This document shows positions 25,550 to 32,634 of a stretch of DNA of 32,634 nucleotides, piece after piece. The notes beneath the pieces were generated by a model, which saw nothing but the letters and a program-made list of their open reading frames with translations, was not told where the DNA came from and did no database searches. The stretch is taken from NCBI GenBank assembly GCA_029557535.1, contig JAKQII010000304.1, positions 1-32,634 of the forward strand. Direction: 5' to 3'. Origin of the DNA: Acidobacteriota bacterium (GTDB lineage: Bacteria > Acidobacteriota > Blastocatellia > Pyrinomonadales > Pyrinomonadaceae). Numbering within the stretch: the first letter of the stretch is position 1; each line of letters opens with the position of its first letter. The translations under genes were made by a program, and so were the position numbers.

Positions 25550-27562
25550 TCAAACCAACGATTTCGCCATCGCGACGACGTTCTCGACTGTGAATCCGTA
25601 TTCGCGGAAAACGACGTCGGCAGGCGCGGATGAACCGAAACGATCGACCGCAAGCACGTCGCCTTCGTCGCCAACATACTTGGCCCAACCAAGCGAAACG
25701 CCGGCCTCGACCGCGAGCCGTGCTTTAACTGATTTCGGCAATACCGATTCACGATATTCGGCCGATTGCACGTCAAACAGTTCCCAGCACGGCATCGAAA
25801 CGACTCGCGTCGGCGTGCCTTCAGCTTCAAGTTGCTCGCGCGCCTCCATCGCGAGGCCGACCTCCGATCCGGTGGCGATGATGATCAGCTTCGGCGCGCC
25901 GCCCGACGCTTCCGCAAGGACATAGGCGCCCTTCGATGTCGCATCGGCCGAAGCGTACTTCGAGCGGTCGATCAGCGCGACCTTCTGACGCGAGTACGCA
26001 ATCACCGTCGGTGCGTGCCGCCGGTTGATCGCGATCCGCCATGCTTCGCGCGTTTCGAAGGCGTCCGCAGGACGGATGACGGCGAGATTCGGGATCGCGC
26101 GCAGCGCCGCGATGTGCTCGACGGACTGATGCGTCGGACCGTCCTCGCCGAGTCCGATCGAATCGTGCGTGAAGACATAGATGCATTGCGCGTTCGAGAG
26201 TGCCGCCAACCGGATCGCCGGTCGCATATAGTCAGAGAAGGTCATGAAGGTTCCGCCGAAGGGGATCAAACCACCGTAGAGCGCCATGCCGTTCATCAAC
26301 GAACCCATCGCGTGTTCGCGGATTCCGAAATGAAGGATGCGACCCTGATAATTGCCGGCTTCGAGCGACGTGGACGACTTGATACTTGTATTGTTCGACG
26401 GCGCAAGGTCGGCCGATCCCCCGATGAGTTGCGGGAGTTTTTCGGCGATCGCGTTGATGACCTCGCCCGAATAAGCGCGCGTCGCTTTTGCCTCGCAGCC
26501 TTCAAACGACGGAAGCGTCGATTCCCAATCGGCGGGGATCTCGCCGGCCGCTATCTGCTTGAAGATCGCGCCTTCGGCCGGGAACCTTTCGGCGTACGCG
26601 TCAACGCGCTCGCTCCACTCGGCTTCGAGCTCGGCCCCGCTCGCGACCGCGGCGCGGAAATGTTCGTAAACTTCGTCCGGAACATAGAAGTGCGCTTCTT
26701 CGTCCCAGCCGAGATTGCGTTTCGTTTCGCGGACCGCATCCTCGCCGGGCGCGTCCGAGTGCGCTTTGTTCGTTCCCTGCTTCGGCATTCCAAAACCGAT
26801 CACGGTCTTGACGCGGATAAGCGACGGCTTGTCGTCGACTTCCTGCGCTTCGAGGATTGCCGCTTCGATCGCTTCGAGATCGTTACCGTCCTCGACCGTC
26901 AGCACGTGCCAGCCGCAAGCCTCGAATCGCCCGGTGACGTCTTCGGTGAAGGCGAGTTCGGTCGAACCTTCGATCGTGATGTTGTTGTCGTCGTAAAGAT
27001 AGATGATGTTTCCGAGGCCAAGATGACCGGCGATCGACGCGGCTTCGTACGAAACTCCTTCCATCAGGTCGCCGTCCGAGCAGATCGCGTAAATGTAATT
27101 ATCAACTACCGGACAGTCCTCGCGGTTGAAGGTCGCGGCCAAATGCGCCGACGCAATCGCCATTCCGACTCCGTTCGCGAATCCTTGTCCAAGCGGTCCG
27201 GTCGTGACCTCGACGCCCGCCGTCAGATGATTTTCGGGATGTCCGGGCGTCGCAGATCCGAACTGGCGGAAATTCTTGATGTCTTCGATCGAGACCGAGT
27301 CGTATCCCGTCAGGTGCAGAAGACTATAAAGCAACATCGATCCGTGGCCGCCCGAAAGAATGAAACGGTCGCGGTTGAACCATTTCGGATTCTTCGGGTT
27401 GTGCCACAGGAACTTCGTCCACAGGACGTAAGCCATCGGCGCGGCGCCGAGAGGCAGTCCGGGATGGCCTGAATTCGCCTTCTGGATCGCGTCGAGCGAA
27501 AGCGTACGAATGGTGTTGATTGAAAGTTGTTCGATCGTTTGTTGTGTCATCGCCGCGGTCAT
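25550..27562 (-). CDS. tkt: Transketolase
   Basis: I take the ATG at 27562 (670 residues, family-typical); another ATG lies at 27550. The N-terminal TPP part shows [18 protein letters not shown] (31-48), GDLMEG (164-169) and DDNN (191-194). The pyrimidine part shows FGIREHAMG with the catalytic Glu, [11 protein letters not shown] and [14 protein letters not shown]. It transfers two-carbon ketol units between sugar phosphates in the pentose phosphate pathway. The gene follows the FGGY kinase gene on the same strand, with a terminator-like hairpin between. Shine-Dalgarno is poorly spaced. The 568-residue open frame on the opposite strand is a shadow. Confidence 0.96.
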   Translation of the reverse strand: MTAAMTQQTIEQLSINTIRTLSLDAIQKANSGHPGLPLGAAPMAYVLWTKFLWHNPKNPKWFNRDRFILSGGHGSMLLYSLLHLTGYDSVSIEDIKNFRQFGSATPGHPENHLTAGVEVTTGPLGQGFANGVGMAIASAHLAATFNREDCPVVDNYIYAICSDGDLMEGVSYEAASIAGHLGLGNIIYLYDDNNITIEGSTELAFTEDVTGRFEACGWHVLTVEDGNDLEAIEAAILEAQEVDDKPSLIRVKTVIGFGMPKQGTNKAHSDAPGEDAVRETKRNLGWDEEAHFYVPDEVYEHFRAAVASGAELEAEWSERVDAYAERFPAEGAIFKQIAAGEIPADWESTLPSFEGCEAKATRAYSGEVINAIAEKLPQLIGGSADLAPSNNTSIKSSTSLEAGNYQGRILHFGIREHAMGSLMNGMALYGGLIPFGGTFMTFSDYMRPAIRLAALSNAQCIYVFTHDSIGLGEDGPTHQSVEHIAALRAIPNLAVIRPADAFETREAWRIAINRRHAPTVIAYSRQKVALIDRSKYASADATSKGAYVLAEASGGAPKLIIIATGSEVGLAMEAREQLEAEGTPTRVVSMPCWELFDVQSAEYRESVLPKSVKARLAVEAGVSLGWAKYVGDEGDVLAVDRFGSSAPADVVFREYGFTVENVVAMAKSLV

Positions 27563-27641
27563 AATTTTGTGACTGAACTTCCTTTGAATGGGAATCGAAT
27601 AAATCCGGATCAACGTAGAATGTCTTGGACAAGGGTAATGA

Positions 27642-27660
27642 TAAACCCGAAATCGGGATT
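27642..27660 (-). terminator. Rho-independent-like terminator after the FGGY kinase gene
   Basis: CCCGA and TCGGG (27646-27657) form a tight stem. On the minus strand it is followed by TTTATCATT. It lies about 30 bases past the kinase stop. The T run is short, so the strength is uncertain. Confidence 0.45.
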
Positions 27661-27691
27661 CGTCATTTCGTAACATCCATTCCGGAAAAAA

Positions 27692-29179
27692 TTAAGATGC
27701 GGAGGTCAATGTATCGTAAAAGTGACGATGTCGGCCGCGCGATCTTAAGTAGGTTATCCGGCGCATCGTGTCGAATTCGAATCGGGTTCCATCTGGCGCC
27801 TTGCTATCGTGCGGCCGGTTTGAGAGCCCGAGTGCAAAGACAACCGCCCCGCGCGAAGAAGCCTCGCGGGTGTCGGGCAGGAACATGTCGCGGCCGAGGA
27901 CGTCGGCGATTATCTGAGTCCAGACCGGCGACTCTCGGAGCGCGCCTCCTGAAGCTATGATCTCCTTGATCTTACACACCTCGTTCAGCCGGTCGAAGAT
28001 CTCCGCGAAACGGTAGGCGACAGACTCGAGGCCGGCCTGGACGATGTCGATCGAGTCGGTCGTCGACTGCAGTCCGAGTATCGCTCCGCGGGCGTTTTCG
28101 TGATAACCGGTGCTCCGCTCGCCGAACAGGAACGGCAGGAACGTCAGGCCATGCGCGTCGGGTTCGCGCCGTCCGATCTCGGCTTCGACCTCGTCGTCCG
28201 TTCCCGACAATCTTAGATTGTCCTTGAGCCAGCGAAACAGTCCGCCGCCATCGGACAACGCGCCGCCGATGATCAATCGCCTGCGATCGACGCGGTAGCA
28301 CCACAGGCCGAATGGGATTCTCTCTGGAACTTCGCCTTCGAACACGACACGCATCGCGCCCGACGTGCCGATCATCAGCGCCGCTTTGTCGCCCGAGTCG
28401 CAGCCGGCGCCGAGATTGTTCGCCGCGCCGTCGCCTATTGCCGGAAGCCATCTCGTCTCCGCGAGTCGTGGCCAGCGCCGAGCGTAATCTTCGGTCAGAC
28501 GGAACGTCGCATCGTCGGTATCAGCGATCGGCGCGAGGTTTTCGCGGGTCAAGTCGAGAAAATCGAGAAGCTCAGGGTCCCAGTCACAGCGCCGCTGATC
28601 GAAAATTCCGGTCGCGGACGCCATCGAGACGCTCGTTGTCCGAGTTCCGAACAACTTCAGCGCGACAAGGTCGCTGAACGAGATCCAGCGCGCGGTCCTT
28701 TTGTAATTTTCCGGCTGCTCGTCCTTGAGCCAAAGGAGTTTCGCCGGCCAGAAACTCGAGTGAAATTGGGCTCCCGTGCGGTTGTGGACAGCAGATTCAT
28801 CGAGAGTGCCACGAAGTTCGCCGACAAACCGTGCCGGACGCTTTTCGCCCCATGCGTAGACATTTGTCGTCGGTTCGCCGGTATCGTCGATGCCGACCAG
28901 GCTGTGCCAAAAGCACGAAGCGGTCGACATGGTGATGCTTCCGTCGATCCCCGCGGACTTCCCGATCACGTCGTCGATCGCCTTAACAACCTGTGCAATC
29001 GCCTCACCGGGATCGATCTCCGCTCCGCCGTCGTCGGTCTCCGACAGGTGGCGCTCATTTTTGACAAAGGTCTGCGGGATGACTTCGGCGTCGGCGTCAT
29101 AGAGCGCCGCGCGGACGCTCGAGGTTCCGATATCAAATGCGAGTATCAGTTCGTTGTTCAAGGCAGTTAACGCACACAA
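27692..29179 (-). CDS. FGGY-family carbohydrate kinase (gluconokinase-like)
   Basis: The protein has 495 residues. The N-terminal FDIGTSSVRA is the FGGY phosphate-binding loop with D16. In the middle are GDGAANNLGAGC with a catalytic Asp, and IGTSGAMR. FHSSFWPAKLLWL and the overall pattern resemble the gluconokinase branch rather than xylulokinase or glycerol kinase, but this is a judgement by eye. A product feeding the pentose phosphate pathway would fit the adjacent transketolase. The frame lacks an ATG at the natural start: a TTG at 29179 or a TTG at 29161 are the options, and neither has a clear ribosome site. Confidence 0.85.
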   Translation of the reverse strand: MCALTALNNELILAFDIGTSSVRAALYDADAEVIPQTFVKNERHLSETDDGGAEIDPGEAIAQVVKAIDDVIGKSAGIDGSITMSTASCFWHSLVGIDDTGEPTTNVYAWGEKRPARFVGELRGTLDESAVHNRTGAQFHSSFWPAKLLWLKDEQPENYKRTARWISFSDLVALKLFGTRTTSVSMASATGIFDQRRCDWDPELLDFLDLTRENLAPIADTDDATFRLTEDYARRWPRLAETRWLPAIGDGAANNLGAGCDSGDKAALMIGTSGAMRVVFEGEVPERIPFGLWCYRVDRRRLIIGGALSDGGGLFRWLKDNLRLSGTDDEVEAEIGRREPDAHGLTFLPFLFGERSTGYHENARGAILGLQSTTDSIDIVQAGLESVAYRFAEIFDRLNEVCKIKEIIASGGALRESPVWTQIIADVLGRDMFLPDTREASSRGAVVFALGLSNRPHDSKAPDGTRFEFDTMRRITYLRSRGRHRHFYDTLTSAS

Positions 29180-29225
29180 GTTTAAATCGATATGGGCGAG
29201 CGCTCAAACCGAGCAGCCGAAACCT

Positions 29226-29253
29226 TTGATTGCGAACATGTTTGCGATATGAT
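29226..29253 (+). promoter_or_regulatory. Candidate promoter for the zinc-ribbon membrane protein
   Basis: TTGATT (29226-29231), a 16-base spacer and TATGAT (29248-29253). A near-palindrome in the spacer (GCGAACA/TGTTTGC) could be an operator. AAGGAG lies between this and the ATG at 29291. Confidence 0.5.
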
Positions 29254-29290
29254 GTGGGCGAAAACTACTTGATTTGGAAGGAGCCCCGAA

Positions 29291-30163
29291 ATGAAAACTT
29301 GCGCAACCTGCGGTCATCAAAATGCAGACGATATGAGGTTCTGCCTCGAATGCGGAAAACCGCTTCCGGACGCGCCGATCGTGTTCGATCTGCAGGGTGG
29401 CAGTTCATACCCCGGCGGCGGTCCGCCGACCAACCCGATTGGTGGCCCAACGAGTTTCGGCGGCTTTCAGCCTCAGCAGTCGCAACCGCCGCAAGGTCAG
29501 TTCTCGATGATCCCGCCTGCGAAGCCGCGCAGCAACAAAAAGATCTACATCGCTTTCGCAGGGATATTCGCTGTGGTCGTTCTTGTTTTCGTCGGTATCG
29601 CCGGGATCGTCGCCTACAACCTGATGAAAGAGGAAGAGTCCACGGTCAAGAACTCACCGACGCCGACTGCGACTCCGAAGTCGAACGATGTCTCGACACC
29701 CAAGACAAGCGACTCGTCGACGCCGAAATCGGACGACGTCTCGACGCCGCGGACCGATAAGTCGAGCACGGACCCGCGGGCGTCGATCGGCAAGATCTGG
29801 GCGGATTTCGATGTCAAAGAGGGCGGACGTTTGGGAATGCGCGTTCACACGAAATTCACCGTTTACAATCTCAGGGGCGACGATCTGTACCTGGCTCTCT
29901 ATTTTCAAAAGGAAGACGGCACGCCGTTGAAAACCTCGAACAGGAAGTTTGCAAGCACGGCCGGAGAGGTCGCGGTATTCGAATCGCTCAAACCTGGTTT
30001 CGACGAAGCGCTTTACGAAGACGTTGATCTGTTTATGCCTTACGATGAACTGAAACTGAGCAAAGGGAACTATGACTTGAGGATCGACGCAAGCGTTATC
30101 TATAAAGGCGGAGGTCTGGTCGATCACCTCGATTATTTCCAGTTCCAATACGAGAAATACTGA
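29291..30163 (+). CDS. Zinc-ribbon single-pass membrane protein (hypothetical)
   Basis: This 290-residue protein has an N-terminal zinc ribbon (C4, C7, C18, C21), then a Gly/Pro/Gln-rich linker (35-80). A transmembrane helix (about 84-112) and a Ser-Thr-Pro segment with imperfect repeats (118-162) follow. The C-terminal domain of about 125 residues has alternating hydrophobic strands (GGRLGMRVHTKFTVYNL, LALYFQKEDG) and looks like a beta-sandwich. The ribbon would be cytoplasmic and the beta domain periplasmic. I do not recognise the C-terminal family, though such ribbon-linker-helix proteins are frequent in Acidobacteriota. The start has a good AAGGAG and a candidate promoter. Confidence 0.85.
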   Translation: MKTCATCGHQNADDMRFCLECGKPLPDAPIVFDLQGGSSYPGGGPPTNPIGGPTSFGGFQPQQSQPPQGQFSMIPPAKPRSNKKIYIAFAGIFAVVVLVFVGIAGIVAYNLMKEEESTVKNSPTPTATPKSNDVSTPKTSDSSTPKSDDVSTPRTDKSSTDPRASIGKIWADFDVKEGGRLGMRVHTKFTVYNLRGDDLYLALYFQKEDGTPLKTSNRKFASTAGEVAVFESLKPGFDEALYEDVDLFMPYDELKLSKGNYDLRIDASVIYKGGGLVDHLDYFQFQYEKY

Positions 30164-30168
30164 GACAA

Positions 30169-30250
30169 GTAAAAAAGTAAAAAGTAGAAAGTAAAAAGGC
30201 AGGAAATGCCACGCTTCCTTCGCCTTTTTTACTTTCTACTTCTTACTTTC
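30169..30250. repeat. Inverted heptamer hairpin built on GTAAAAA / TTTTTAC
   Basis: Left arm units GTAAAAA, GTAGAAA (30169-30197) face right-arm units TTTTTAC, TTTCTAC (30226-30246). The inner 17 bases pair completely apart from one bulge, with GGC/GCC closing the loop. It lies between convergent genes and may act as a bidirectional terminator. Confidence 0.75.
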
Positions 30251-30251
30251 T

Positions 30252-30548
30252 TTAGCTGAGTACCTTCCTGAACCACCAGCGGAGCCCGACGAACAAGAAA
30301 CGATAGTCCTTAAAGAACTCGGGCGGCTTGCCTTCGAAGGCGTGACCGATGAACTGAAGAATCCAACCGACAACGAAAAGTCCGAGCGCATAACGCCACA
30401 TTCCCGGGACAAAGAAACAGGTTGGAATCAAAAGGATCGCGATCGCGATCATCGGTATGCCAAACTTGTGCGTCAACTTATTCATTGGATGCTGATGACC
30501 CTCAGCATATTCCTCGATCCAGTCGTCCCAGGTACGACCACCCATCAT
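30252..30548 (-). CDS. Mpo1-like (DUF962) membrane protein
   Basis: AAGGAGGT at 30558-30565 supports the ATG at 30548 and a 98-residue protein; the 79 codons further upstream belong to the neighbouring gene's shadow. The motif HQHPMNKLTHKFGIP (about 19-33) is the histidine signature of the DUF962/Mpo1 family. Yeast Mpo1 is an iron-dependent dioxygenase of 2-hydroxy fatty acids. Two to three hydrophobic segments (30-48, 52-70) suit a membrane enzyme. The Mpo1 activity is known only in fungi, so bacterial function is inferred. Confidence 0.85.
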   Translation of the reverse strand: MMGGRTWDDWIEEYAEGHQHPMNKLTHKFGIPMIAIAILLIPTCFFVPGMWRYALGLFVVGWILQFIGHAFEGKPPEFFKDYRFLFVGLRWWFRKVLS

Positions 30549-30557
30549 AACCCTTTT

Positions 30558-30565
30558 ACCTCCTT
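30558..30565 (-). promoter_or_regulatory. Strong ribosome binding site of the Mpo1-like gene
   Basis: AAGGAGGT on the minus strand, nine bases before the ATG at 30548. It rules out the longer upstream frame. Confidence 0.75.
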
Positions 30566-30582
30566 TTGATTCTCGTCGCCAA

Positions 30583-30822
30583 TCATAACTTGTTACGTTG
30601 TCTTTGATAAGCAGCCCAGAGCTTGTCAGGTTCATCCGCGTAAAGCGCGGTGAATCCGCAGGCGCCGCAGACGTCAGCGATAAGGTCTGAATGATGTCGT
30701 TTCTTGAAAACCAGAGCGTCAGGGAACACGTCGGTCGAAACGCGCAGGCCGGTGCCGCGTTGATCGAGTACCTTGGCTTTGTCAACTATTTTCTCGGATC
30801 CGCATTCAGGGCATTTTTTCAT
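30583..30822 (-). CDS. Zinc-ribbon mini-protein (hypothetical)
   Basis: This 79-residue protein has two CxxC knuckles (C4, C7 and C52, C55) separated by a 44-residue beta-rich insert, so it should hold one zinc ion. The final helix is LWAAYQRQRNK. No function is known to me. The start codon lies inside the DHFR coding region with a 17-base overlap, which implies translational coupling. Confidence 0.8.
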   Translation of the reverse strand: MKKCPECGSEKIVDKAKVLDQRGTGLRVSTDVFPDALVFKKRHHSDLIADVCGACGFTALYADEPDKLWAAYQRQRNKL

Positions 30823-31282
30823 AGGTCTTGACCGTCAATCCTTCTCCGAGGACTTCGGATGATGCAAGTTCGAATCCAACGAGAAACCCGTCGGCCAGGA
30901 AGGCGTCCGCATCGTCGATCGTCACCGGAATTTCGGTAACGATCCAACGATCGATCACGTCGGCGAATGTTCGATAGATCGCCGCGCCGCCGATAATGAA
31001 CAGATCCCGATCTTGCCCGCGAGCGAATTCGATCACCTCGTCTTTGTTCCTCATCAGCCTCACATTCGGGTCGGGGTCAACCGAACGGCTGCGGCTGAGC
31101 ACAATATTCAGGCGATTCGGCAAGGGCCTTCCGAGCGATTTCCAGGTGTTGTATCCCATTACGATCGGATGCCCGGTCGTTGTTCGCTTGAAGAACTTAA
31201 GATCCTCCGAAAAGTGCCAGGGAATTCCGCCGCCGCGGCCGATCGCCAGATTTTTCGAGATCGCAACGATCGCAATGATCAT
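30806..31282 (-). CDS. folA: Dihydrofolate reductase
   Basis: This 158-residue protein reduces dihydrofolate to tetrahydrofolate with NADPH. It shows IVAISKNLAIGRGGGIPW, the acid D27 in SEDLKFFKR, the NADPH stretch IVMGYNTWKSLGRPLPNR, and the second nucleotide loop DLFIIGGAAIYR. The ATG at 31282 overlaps the ferredoxin-like stop by 4 bases (ATGA), which fixes the start; the frame upstream is not coding. No thymidylate synthase gene is next to it, although thyA-folA pairs are common. Confidence 0.96.
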   Translation of the reverse strand: MIIAIVAISKNLAIGRGGGIPWHFSEDLKFFKRTTTGHPIVMGYNTWKSLGRPLPNRLNIVLSRSRSVDPDPNVRLMRNKDEVIEFARGQDRDLFIIGGAAIYRTFADVIDRWIVTEIPVTIDDADAFLADGFLVGFELASSEVLGEGLTVKTYEKMP

Positions 31283-31497
31283 TCTTGGTGTTTCTCGACC
31301 GTCAGTGCGCCCGAAGGGCATTTCAAGACGGCGTCCTCAATTGCAGGCGTTGGAGCGGCATTGATATTTACCCACGGCCGCTCCGCCGGGCGGAAAACGG
31401 TTTCCAGGTTGCGAACGCAATTTCCCGAATGGATGCAGACGTTCGGTTTCCAGTAGACCGTTATTTCGCCATTCGAATATTCGTGTCGGCTACTCAT
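31279..31497 (-). CDS. Small YjdI/Fer4_19-type iron-sulfur protein
   Basis: The 72-residue sequence has the divergent one-cluster ferredoxin pattern C21-x5-C27...C60, with IHSGNCVRNLETVF, RPW and CPSGAL. Only three Cys are visible, so the cluster may be [3Fe-4S], or a fourth ligand may come from a non-Cys residue. Members of this family are usually called (4Fe-4S) mono-cluster protein YjdI; the partner is unknown. The gene begins 4 bases after the SDR gene and is coupled to folA. Confidence 0.88.
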   Translation of the reverse strand: MSSRHEYSNGEITVYWKPNVCIHSGNCVRNLETVFRPAERPWVNINAAPTPAIEDAVLKCPSGALTVEKHQE

Positions 31498-31501
31498 AGT
31501 G

Positions 31502-32275
31502 TCAATGCGTGGCGAGTCCGCAATTAACGTTGAGATCCTGTCCGGTTATCGCGCCGCCGGCGTCCGAACAAAGGAACCTCACCGTTTCGGCGATCTCGTC
31601 CAAAGTTTCGAACCGTTTGAGAAGTGTCCGCGAACGGGTTGCGGAGATCGATTCCTCAGGAGTGATTCCGAATGCGTCCGCGAGTTTTTCGTTGAATGCG
31701 GAACCCGTATCCGTGTCCGGCTGGAATCCGGGTATGACCGTGTTCACCGTTACATTATAGAACCCAAGTTCCGCAGCGAGAACCCGGGTCAATGCCAAAA
31801 GGCCTGCCTTCGAACTGGAATCGGCCGCCGCGAAAGGCAGCGGATTCTTTCCGGAAAGCCCGCCAATGTTGATGATGCGGCCGGCGTTACTTTGCTTGAT
31901 GAACGGGGTCGCGGCCTTGCAAAAAAGGAAGACCGCGCGGAGATTCGTGTAGATCACATCGTCCCAAACCTCGACCGGCATGTGCTCGACCGAATATCCG
32001 ACACCGACCGTGGCGGCGTTATTGACCAATATGTCGATCCGTCCGAAATACTCGACGGTTTCCTTCACGATCCTGGAGATTTCTTCTTCCTCACGGGCGT
32101 CTGCCTGGATCCCAAGAACCCGTCCGCCGAACGCTTCGATCTCCGCCTCCGCGGTCCGCAGACGGTCCAATGTTCGGCCGTTGATAACTACGCTGGCACC
32201 GGCTTTGGCAAGCGATTTGGCGATCGCCAGGCCGATACCCGCCGTGCTCCCGGAAATAATTGCGACCTTGTCCAT
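31502..32275 (-). CDS. Short-chain dehydrogenase/reductase family protein with atypical active site
   Basis: I take the ATG at 32275 (257 residues; the alternative is 32278). The Phe-Pro-rich extension back to 32428 is only the translation of the adjacent G4A4 array. The Rossmann part is normal: SGSTAGIG (9-16), NNAA (85-88) and N111. Aligned with E. coli FabG without gaps, the catalytic Ser becomes Gly139 and the catalytic Tyr becomes Asp152; only Lys156 remains (ADSSSKAG). Some SDR subgroups without the canonical Tyr exist. Enzyme activity of the usual kind is doubtful. It is the first gene of the SDR, ferredoxin, folA, zinc-ribbon, Mpo1 series. Confidence 0.88.
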   Translation of the reverse strand: MDKVAIISGSTAGIGLAIAKSLAKAGASVVINGRTLDRLRTAEAEIEAFGGRVLGIQADAREEEEISRIVKETVEYFGRIDILVNNAATVGVGYSVEHMPVEVWDDVIYTNLRAVFLFCKAATPFIKQSNAGRIINIGGLSGKNPLPFAAADSSSKAGLLALTRVLAAELGFYNVTVNTVIPGFQPDTDTGSAFNEKLADAFGITPEESISATRSRTLLKRFETLDEIAETVRFLCSDAGGAITGQDLNVNCGLATH

Positions 32276-32293
32276 CATGTCGCTATTTTGCAC

Positions 32294-32532
32294 GAAAAAA
32301 GGGGAAAAGGGGAAAAGGGGAAAAGGGGAAAAGGGGAAAAGGGGAAAAGGGGAAAAGGGGAAAAGTGAAAAAGGGGAAAAGGGGAAAAGCGGAAAAGGGG
32401 GAAAGGGGAATAGAGGGAAAAGTGGCAACGGTAACCGGGTTCAGGTCAGGTCAGGATAGGCGTGGATCCGACATTTCCCCTTTCCCCCTTTTCCCCTTTT
32501 TCACTTTTCCCCTTTTTCCCTTTTCCCCTTTT
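32294..32532. repeat. Inverted octamer array (GGGGAAAA)n / (TTTTCCCC)n
   Basis: The left arm holds eight perfect GGGGAAAA copies in a row (32301-32364) and then about seven degenerate ones to 32423. The right arm has seven TTTTCCCC-type copies (32474-32532). Between them are short GGTCA tandem repeats (about 32440-32455). It fills the region between the divergent SDR and murA genes. Pure purine tracts of this length could form triplex or G-rich structures. Confidence 0.85.
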
Positions 32533-32583
32533 TCAATGATAAGATTTGCTTTTTGAATCTATAAGCAATCGTTAATTCACTCT

Positions 32584-32634
32584 ATGGACAAATTTTTGGT
32601 TCGCGGCGGAAAGCCGCTTCATGGAAAGATCGAG
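32584..32634 (+). CDS. murA: UDP-N-acetylglucosamine 1-carboxyvinyltransferase, first 17 codons
   Basis: Only the N-terminus is present, MDKFLVRGGKPLHGKIE. It matches the conserved start of MurA (M-D-K-F-x-I/V-R-G-G-x-P-L-x-G), which adds enolpyruvate to UDP-GlcNAc in the first committed step of peptidoglycan synthesis. The rest lies beyond the window, so the call depends on 17 residues. Confidence 0.8.
   Translation, partial: MDKFLVRGGKPLHGKIE

Noticed and set aside
25766-27472. A 568-residue open frame on the plus strand opposite transketolase
   Set aside because: It is fully antisense to a well-supported enzyme gene. It is Arg/Asp-rich without domain signals, as expected from codon bias at this GC content.
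29230-29247. A possible LexA box in the promoter spacer (CGAAC...GTTTG)
   Set aside because: The half-sites are two bases apart rather than four and one is imperfect.
31499-32368. A 289-residue plus-strand open frame opposite the SDR gene
   Set aside because: Antisense to a recognised SDR and ending in Gly-Lys repeats from the octamer array.
32276-32428. An N-terminal extension of the SDR made of Phe, Pro and Leu
   Set aside because: It only translates the G4A4 octamer array; SDR sequence begins at 32275.
32294-32532. The octamer array as a CRISPR array
   Set aside because: Units are contiguous with no unique spacers and no cas genes are near.

Overview
The window looks like chromosomal DNA of an Acidobacteriota bacterium, most likely class Blastocatellia (Pyrinomonadaceae-like). 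I infer this from a von Willebrand factor A protein of the 'VWFA-related Acidobacterial domain' type, a TonB-dependent receptor with an N-terminal carboxypeptidase-regulatory-like domain, an Omp85 protein with an unusually long POTRA region, and a PCHEDW-type N-terminal domain. Base composition is moderately GC-rich and even throughout. I see no phage, insertion sequence, CRISPR array, tRNA or rRNA. No database could be searched; family names come from motifs I could read.

Layout. 1-6 kb: a TonB receptor (cut at its C-terminus), fumarylacetoacetase, a 25-residue Cys/Lys-rich mini-gene behind a long leader, and a membrane-anchored ankyrin protein, all on the minus strand. 6-16 kb: a large Omp85 protein (+), an HD-GYP/GAF/GGDEF hybrid (-), a VWA protein (+), a LysW-like zinc ribbon (-), a PfkB sugar kinase (+) and a membrane diguanylate cyclase (+). 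16-19 kb: a tight minus-strand operon of AarF/UbiB-family kinase, YjbQ and a CBM9-like protein. 19-22.5 kb: DUF1844 protein, PhnP-like metallo-hydrolase and RibF (-), with MazG (+) diverging. 22.5-29.2 kb (all -): FGGY sugar kinase, transketolase, a four-helix membrane protein, a response regulator with a degenerate receiver, LD-carboxypeptidase and pirin. 29.3-32.6 kb: a zinc-ribbon membrane protein (+), then a minus-strand operon of SDR, mini-ferredoxin, DHFR, zinc ribbon and Mpo1-like protein, then the first 17 codons of murA (+).

How genes work together. Two c-di-GMP proteins lie 3 kb apart. FGGY kinase and transketolase both fit pentose/gluconate metabolism. RibF is translationally coupled to the metallo-hydrolase, and DHFR to the mini-ferredoxin. 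The atypical regulator, the membrane protein and LD-carboxypeptidase overlap end to end and may form one cell-wall-related unit.

The most striking non-genic signal is a set of six intergenic elements between 20.7 and 32.6 kb. Each is two facing arms of imperfect 7-9-nt tandem repeats that can pair into a long hairpin. The repeat word differs at each site but the architecture is the same, and several arms run into stop codons or reach a start codon. Other points worth checking are an SDR lacking the canonical Ser and Tyr, a receiver with Ser at the phospho-acceptor position, a LysW-like protein with an acidic Tyr-rich tail instead of the usual terminus, and the 25-residue Cys/Lys-rich peptide.
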